From Lasioglossum baleicum (Eukaryota > Arthropoda > Insecta > Hymenoptera > Halictidae): 64,000 nt of DNA. This document shows positions 62,891 to 64,000 of this stretch, piece by piece. The notes below the pieces were generated by a model. That model was not told the origin of the DNA. It saw nothing but the letters and a program-made list of their open reading frames with translations, and did no database searches. Where the stretch lies: positions 4,552,786-4,616,785 of the forward strand of contig NC_134929.1 of assembly GCF_051020765.1 (NCBI RefSeq), read 5' to 3'. Position 1 is the first letter of the stretch, and the number at the start of each line of letters is the position of its first letter. Both the position numbers and the translations under genes were made by a program.

Positions 62891-63169
62891 AGGCCGATGG
62901 AAAAGCCCTGGGTAGTTCCGGCCACCTCTTCTCGCCACATTTGGAGTCCCGTGTAGGATGAGATTTAGTGCGGGTATACCCCGTGTGACCTGTGTATTGC
63001 ACTACTAAGCACAAGCGCACCAGAGGCCAATGCACGCGCCACCTGATTAAGTTCGTGGGCGCAGGCGGGGGAGTCCCCACACACCCGGGGGTTGCGATGA
63101 TCCCGGGGCATGTCATAAAGATTTTACACCCTGCACGTAAAACAATTAAAAAAAAAAAAAAAAAAAAAT
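62886..63169 (+). mobile_element. Retroposon 3' end with poly-A tail
   Basis: A GC-rich block ends in a run of about 23 A (63147-63169), inserted into a diverged copy of the 169-bp unit that resumes at 63170. It lacks an ORF or a clear Pol III promoter, so it may be a 5'-truncated LINE or a SINE. Confidence 0.65.
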
Positions 63170-64000
63170 AGCTATAATCTCTAATATAATATTTAACATT
63201 TCCATGCATATTGATAGTACAACTTCTTTTCAGTTTCGAAGTACCTGCAGAGAACTAGACGACTGAAGACAACATTTAATAGGGCTCATATACCTATGCT
63301 CTGTAATATAACTAATATATATAAATTATATAATGTATATAAATTAAAATTCAAAATAATGATGTTATGAAAAATAATATTAATAATAGTATTAAATAAT
63401 ACATTACAAATATATATACCACATGCTCATATATTTGCATTATTTATGTGCCGTTATATGTATTTATGTTATTACGTTATATGTATTCCTGCTATTGTAT
63501 ACTTTTACATAAGTAAAATAATCTAATCTATTTGTATTACCGATTTGGAAAAGAAACATTACTATTGCTATAGTGTATTAAAATATTCTGTATAAGTCAC
63601 ACACACATAAAAGGCCAAAATTTCAATTATCTCCCCGAGTTTCCCTATGCACAACTCACCGATCGTCCTAACGAACGCACGGTGCTATCTCCTTCTCGAA
63701 CAAATTCAAAATTACCACTTTTAATTCTTTCCGAAACCGATAATCCACAATGGTAAGTACACATGTATCAATAGGCCTGCGTAAATCGACCGCGGCACTA
63801 TCGTCTGTCTATCATGATCGACAGATCATTACGTTTCTACTGTGAGCTAAACACCCGTAATTACGTGTCACGTACCTTAGTCGTCTTCACAAGTGTACAT
63901 TGTCCAGTATAATCTCATTTACTTCACCATTGCCACTATCATCTTGCACATACCATTTATTAAGAACATATTTATACAACATACACTCAGTTTCCCGTTA
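63170..64000. other. AT-rich end of the window; possible start of a host gene
   Basis: Another degenerate 169-type unit runs to about 63300, then AT-rich sequence. From 63640 the sequence is less AT-rich, and ATG followed directly by GTAAGTAC occurs at 63750, the layout of insect genes whose first coding exon is only ATG. This is weak evidence for a gene leaving the window. Confidence 0.3.

Noticed and set aside
62883..63209. 108-codon minus-strand ORF
   Set aside because: It starts in and reads through the poly-A retroposon tail; no domain.

Overview
The window is eukaryotic and looks like insect DNA. It is AT-rich, has GT-AG introns, and is almost entirely transposable elements of arthropod type (Ty3/Gypsy, Copia, Tc1/mariner-type palindromic MITEs, two-gene DNA transposons with a DUF4806 gene). 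A hymenopteran, perhaps an ant, is my best guess, but it rests only on the repeat flavour. Only two weak fragments could belong to host genes: a THAP-domain first exon at 53212-53356 and an ATG followed by a splice donor at 63750.

Region 1-20382. A palindromic hAT-like element fills 1-15244 (its left tip lies outside the window). It is split by a complete Gypsy retrotransposon, 'Gypsy-1' (1371-13205), with 1734-bp LTRs that differ at one base by eye, a tRNA-Lys-type primer site, gag, pol in the -1 frame and a third ORF with zinc knuckles in place of env. The palindromic element itself interrupts a Copia reverse transcriptase fragment, which is also split by a TA-flanked MITE. A diverged LTR related to Gypsy-1 follows at 17744, interrupted by an element with an 8-bp target duplication (18361-20301) that carries its own nested MITE and Tc1 remnants.

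Region 20383-50252. This is one nested structure. 'Element II' runs from 20383 to 50252 with long inverted ends starting CCCAGC and a TA duplication. 'Element I' (21355-31874; ends starting CCCAGATA, AG duplication) sits inside the left inverted arm of Element II; the right arm preserves the empty site. Both carry the same divergent two-gene set: a tnp2/CACTA-like transposase and a multi-exon DUF4806-type gene. I could build both DUF4806 gene models completely (7 exons, 391 aa; 11 exons, 388 aa), and they share a 160-bp penultimate exon with the same phases. The Element II gene contains an array of 33-bp mini-exons, each encoding an 11-residue coiled-coil repeat. Element II was later hit by a solo LTR in its transposase, by palindromic MITEs in introns, and by 'Gypsy-2' (39725-47287, minus strand), which has matching LTRs but lacks the integrase core.

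Region 50253-64000. A tRNA-like sequence, minisatellites, MITEs, a THAP exon, a 156-bp satellite, and then a 1076-aa ORF (58855-62085) that joins a MULE-like transposase to a C-terminal ubiquitin-specific-protease-like domain. A broken inverted copy of its middle lies just upstream, and tandem 169-bp units with splice-like borders lie just downstream. A poly-A retroposon tail lies at 62886-63169.

Most notable: (1) the 7-mer GCTGCCG occurs about 34 times, almost only on the sense strand, throughout Gypsy-1 and is almost absent elsewhere; (2) the nested pair of transposase + DUF4806 transposons; (3) the hendecad mini-exon array; (4) the transposase-USP fusion; (5) an array of covarying hairpins in the Gypsy-2 LTR. 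All counts and boundaries were read by eye.
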